Below are positions 21,946 to 23,784 of a stretch of 23,784 nucleotides of DNA, one piece after another. The stretch covers positions 1 to 23,784 of the forward strand of contig JAISCU010000137.1 of the NCBI GenBank assembly GCA_031265345.1, in the 5' to 3' direction. The translations under genes and the position numbers were made by a program. This stretch comes from Bifidobacteriaceae bacterium (GTDB taxonomy: Bacteria > Actinomycetota > Actinomycetes > Actinomycetales > WQXJ01). Position 1 is the stretch's first letter. The number at the start of each line of letters is the position of its first letter. The notes beneath the pieces are model-generated. The model did no database searches, was not told the DNA's origin, and worked only from the letters and a program-made list of their open reading frames with translations.

Positions 21946-22833
21946 GTGTCCAGCAAACCGCCGCTCAGCATCATCGACCAGATCAATCGGCTGGTCGAAC
22001 GCGGCATCGACGCGCCGGATCAAGACACTCGAATCGAGTTGGCCCGCTTGCTCACGGACAACAGCTACTCCCGCCTCGCCCGCTACTGGCGTTACGCCCA
22101 AGACGACCGGCTCCACGGAGACAGGTCCTTCCGCCCCGGCGTCACCGTGGCCAACTTGGCCGATTCCTACCGGTTCGACTCCGCGCTCCGGCGCCTGCTC
22201 TCCCAGGGTCTGGCGGACTTCGAGATCACCTTCCGCGCCCGCCTTGGCTATTTCATGTCCGTCGGCGGCGCGGCCTACACGTACCGGTCCCAAAGTACGT
22301 ACCGCACACTGACCATGCGACGCGGCGACGATGCCCGCGCCGAGCTTCTCGACAACATTCAACGCGACCTTGAGCGATCACGGGAGGAATTCATAACCAC
22401 CGCCCTTCGCCTTGGTGACACGCCTCCCCTCTGGGACGCGATGGAGGTGCTGACTCTCGGCTCGGTGTCGAAGATGTATAGCCTGCTAGACGACGAGGGC
22501 GTTCGACTCCGAATAGCTCGCAGCTTCGGCTACCCGAACACCCGGATCGCTGAGTCGGTGTTTCGCTCCATGACTGTGGTGAGGAACATTTGCGCCCATC
22601 ACGCTCGCATCTGGAACCGCACCAATGTCCACCTGCCCCCGCCTGTGCTCAACCGGCTCAAGACAGACCCTGATCAGCGAATCTACCAATCGACGCCGTG
22701 GGCTTGGTTGGTTGTTCTGGCCGACCTTGTTGACACCATCCGCCGAGACGATAGTTACTCGAGCGCCCTGTGGCGCCTGGTGCATGCCAACCCGCAATTC
22801 GTGGACGGCCTGAAAAGGCCCCGTCGCGCGTAA
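21946..22833 (+). CDS. Abi_2 family (AbiD/AbiF-like) HEPN abortive-infection protein
   Basis: A 295-residue protein of the Abi_2 family. The order of landmarks fits: YWRYAQ (47-52), YRFDSALRRLLSQGL (75-89), FEITFRARLGYF, PLWDAMEVLTLGSVSKMY (161-178), and the HEPN ribonuclease motif R-x4-H in VVRNICAHHARIWNR (R213, H218). Abi_2 proteins stop phage spread or act as toxins, probably by cutting RNA. GTG 21946 is the family-consistent start, with a weak AAGAAG upstream. The structured spacer before it (21807-21930) is the expected place for an RNA partner. No protein antitoxin is adjacent; the truncated regulator upstream is unlikely to serve. The gene and spacer lie between two 21-bp copies of the pyk 3' end. 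Confidence 0.93.
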   Translation: MSSKPPLSIIDQINRLVERGIDAPDQDTRIELARLLTDNSYSRLARYWRYAQDDRLHGDRSFRPGVTVANLADSYRFDSALRRLLSQGLADFEITFRARLGYFMSVGGAAYTYRSQSTYRTLTMRRGDDARAELLDNIQRDLERSREEFITTALRLGDTPPLWDAMEVLTLGSVSKMYSLLDDEGVRLRIARSFGYPNTRIAESVFRSMTVVRNICAHHARIWNRTNVHLPPPVLNRLKTDPDQRIYQSTPWAWLVVLADLVDTIRRDDSYSSALWRLVHANPQFVDGLKRPRRA

Positions 22834-22980
22834 CCTCGGCCGACACGGGACGGACTTGATGCGTGCCTGCGAAGGCGGGCGGGCGGCATCGTCCAAATCG
22901 ACATGTCCGCGCAGGTCAATCGCCGCGAGCCAGAGGGCCGTCCGCAGGTGGGCGCGGAACCGTCCCCTGTTCGGTGACCG

Positions 22981-23001
22981 TCAGGCGTGCCCTTGGGCGA
23001 T
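22981..23001. repeat. 21-bp direct repeat, right copy (native pyk 3' end)
   Basis: This copy is the stop codon and final six codons of pyruvate kinase on the minus strand and is identical to 21331-21351. It marks the right end of the interval carrying abiF. The 147 bp between abiF and this point (22834-22980) hold no recognisable gene. Confidence 0.9.
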
Positions 23002-23784
23002 GTCGAACTCGCCGACGCAGTGGACCATGATCTGGTTGGTGGTGCCGGGTTGGCCCATGGGCGCTCCGGACACGATCACCACGGTGTCGCCGTCGCGGCC
23101 CAGGCCGGTGGAGCGCAGCACCGAGTCGGTGCCGTAGATCATCTGGTCGGTGTGCTCGAAGCAGGGCACTTGGAAGGCTCTGATTCCCCAGGCCAGGGCC
23201 AGTTGGCGCAGCACCGAACGGTTGGGCGTCAAAGCGATCAGAGGGATCGGCGAGCGCAGGCGCGCCATCCGCCGGGCCGAGTCGCCGGACTCGGTGAACG
23301 CCACCAGGTAGGACGCCTCCATGGTGTCCGCGATCTGCGCCGCCGCCTTCGTCAAGATCCCCGCATGGGTGTGCGGCGTGGCCGTCATGGGCCTGATCCG
23401 GGCCGACCCGCCCGCCTCGGTAGCCTCGATGATGCGGGCCATGGTGCGGACGGCGTCGATCGGGTACTCGCCCGTCGAGGTCTCGCCGGACAGCATGACC
23501 GCGTCCGCCCCGTCCAGCACCGCGTTCGCGCAGTCGGAGGCCTCGGCGCGGGTGGGACGCGGGCTGGTGATCATCGAGTCGAGCACCTGCGTCGCCACGA
23601 TCACCGGTTTGGCGTAGCGCCGCGCCATGTCGATGGCGTCCTTCTGGACCAGCGGCACGTCCTCCAGCGGCAGCTCCACGCCCAGGTCGCCGCGCGCCAC
23701 CATGATCCCGTCGAACTTGCGCACAATCTCATGCAGGTTGTCCACGGCCTGCGGTTTCTCGATCTTCGCCACCACCGGCAGGAC
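22981..23784 (-). CDS. pyk: Pyruvate kinase, C-terminal part (5' end beyond the window)
   Basis: The last 267 residues of pyruvate kinase, the glycolytic enzyme making pyruvate and ATP from phosphoenolpyruvate and ADP. Visible are AKIEKPQAVDN, the Mg/PEP-binding GIMVARGDLGVELPLEDVP, the substrate-loop region IVATQVLDSMITSPRPTRAE, MLSGETSTGEYP and the regulatory C-terminal domain ending in MIYGTDSVLRSTGLGRDGDTVVIVSG. The frame is open to the right edge, so roughly the first 200 residues are missing. The short end after the C-terminal domain (VGEFDIAQGHA) is coded by the 21-bp sequence repeated at 21331, so the downstream junction was altered without changing the protein end. Confidence 0.97.
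   Translation of the reverse strand, partial: VLPVVAKIEKPQAVDNLHEIVRKFDGIMVARGDLGVELPLEDVPLVQKDAIDMARRYAKPVIVATQVLDSMITSPRPTRAEASDCANAVLDGADAVMLSGETSTGEYPIDAVRTMARIIEATEAGGSARIRPMTATPHTHAGILTKAAAQIADTMEASYLVAFTESGDSARRMARLRSPIPLIALTPNRSVLRQLALAWGIRAFQVPCFEHTDQMIYGTDSVLRSTGLGRDGDTVVIVSGAPMGQPGTTNQIMVHCVGEFDIAQGHA

Noticed and set aside
22834..22980. Small gene between abiF and pyk
   Set aside because: Short frames only, with no ribosome binding site or recognisable product; treated as spacer.

Overview
The window is GC-rich, densely coded DNA from a bacterium, most likely an actinomycete (Actinomycetota). The actinobacterial form of tRNA m1A58 methyltransferase (TrmI), an LppM-type lipoprotein, a membrane-anchored YkuD transpeptidase with PG-binding domains, frequent GTG starts and several candidate leaderless promoters all point that way. 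No tRNA, rRNA, CRISPR array or intact insertion sequence was seen. The genus cannot be read from the sequence.

Layout. Housekeeping genes are trmI (359-1435, minus), uvrB (3133-5253, minus) and the 3' part of pyruvate kinase (22981 to the right edge, minus). Among them sit a YciI-like/GNAT pair (2238-3048), an Hsp90-like chaperone followed by a very large TPR protein (9153-14076), a translationally coupled pair of lipoproteins (14756-16955, minus) and a cell-wall L,D-transpeptidase with an unusually long acidic/proline-rich cytoplasmic tail (17558-20281).

Between these genes lies a high density of toxin-antitoxin or abortive-infection-type genes, all on the plus strand: VapBC (1469-2088, antitoxin interrupted by an in-frame TAG), a DUF4143 ATPase (5521-6831), AbrB-VapC (7171-7868), a class II Fic protein with a palindromic operator (7858-9112), MazEF (14150-14745), Phd-PIN (20582-21297), a remnant of an XRE-type regulator (21374-21748), and an Abi_2/AbiF HEPN protein preceded by a structured RNA candidate (21807-22833). 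Most of the antitoxin/toxin pairs overlap by 1-4 bases, as expected for coupled modules.

The most interesting signals concern how these modules sit next to core genes. (i) The AbiF locus is bracketed by two identical 21-bp copies of the 3' end of pyk, so it looks like a cassette placed at the end of that gene. (ii) The DUF4143 ATPase is bracketed by two 179-bp copies, about 94% identical, of the 5' end and upstream region of uvrB; the outer copy has lost the start codon. (iii) AbiF is preceded by about 125 bases with a series of GC-rich hairpins, matching the known association of AbiF HEPN toxins with a noncoding RNA. (iv) An array of three 92-bp tandem repeats, each carrying a 7-8-bp hairpin stem, fills the divergent spacer before the transpeptidase gene. 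No single wholly new multi-gene system can be proven from the sequence alone. The AbiF-RNA cassette, the Hsp90-TPR pair and the ATPase with its repeated upstream motif are the best candidates for follow-up.
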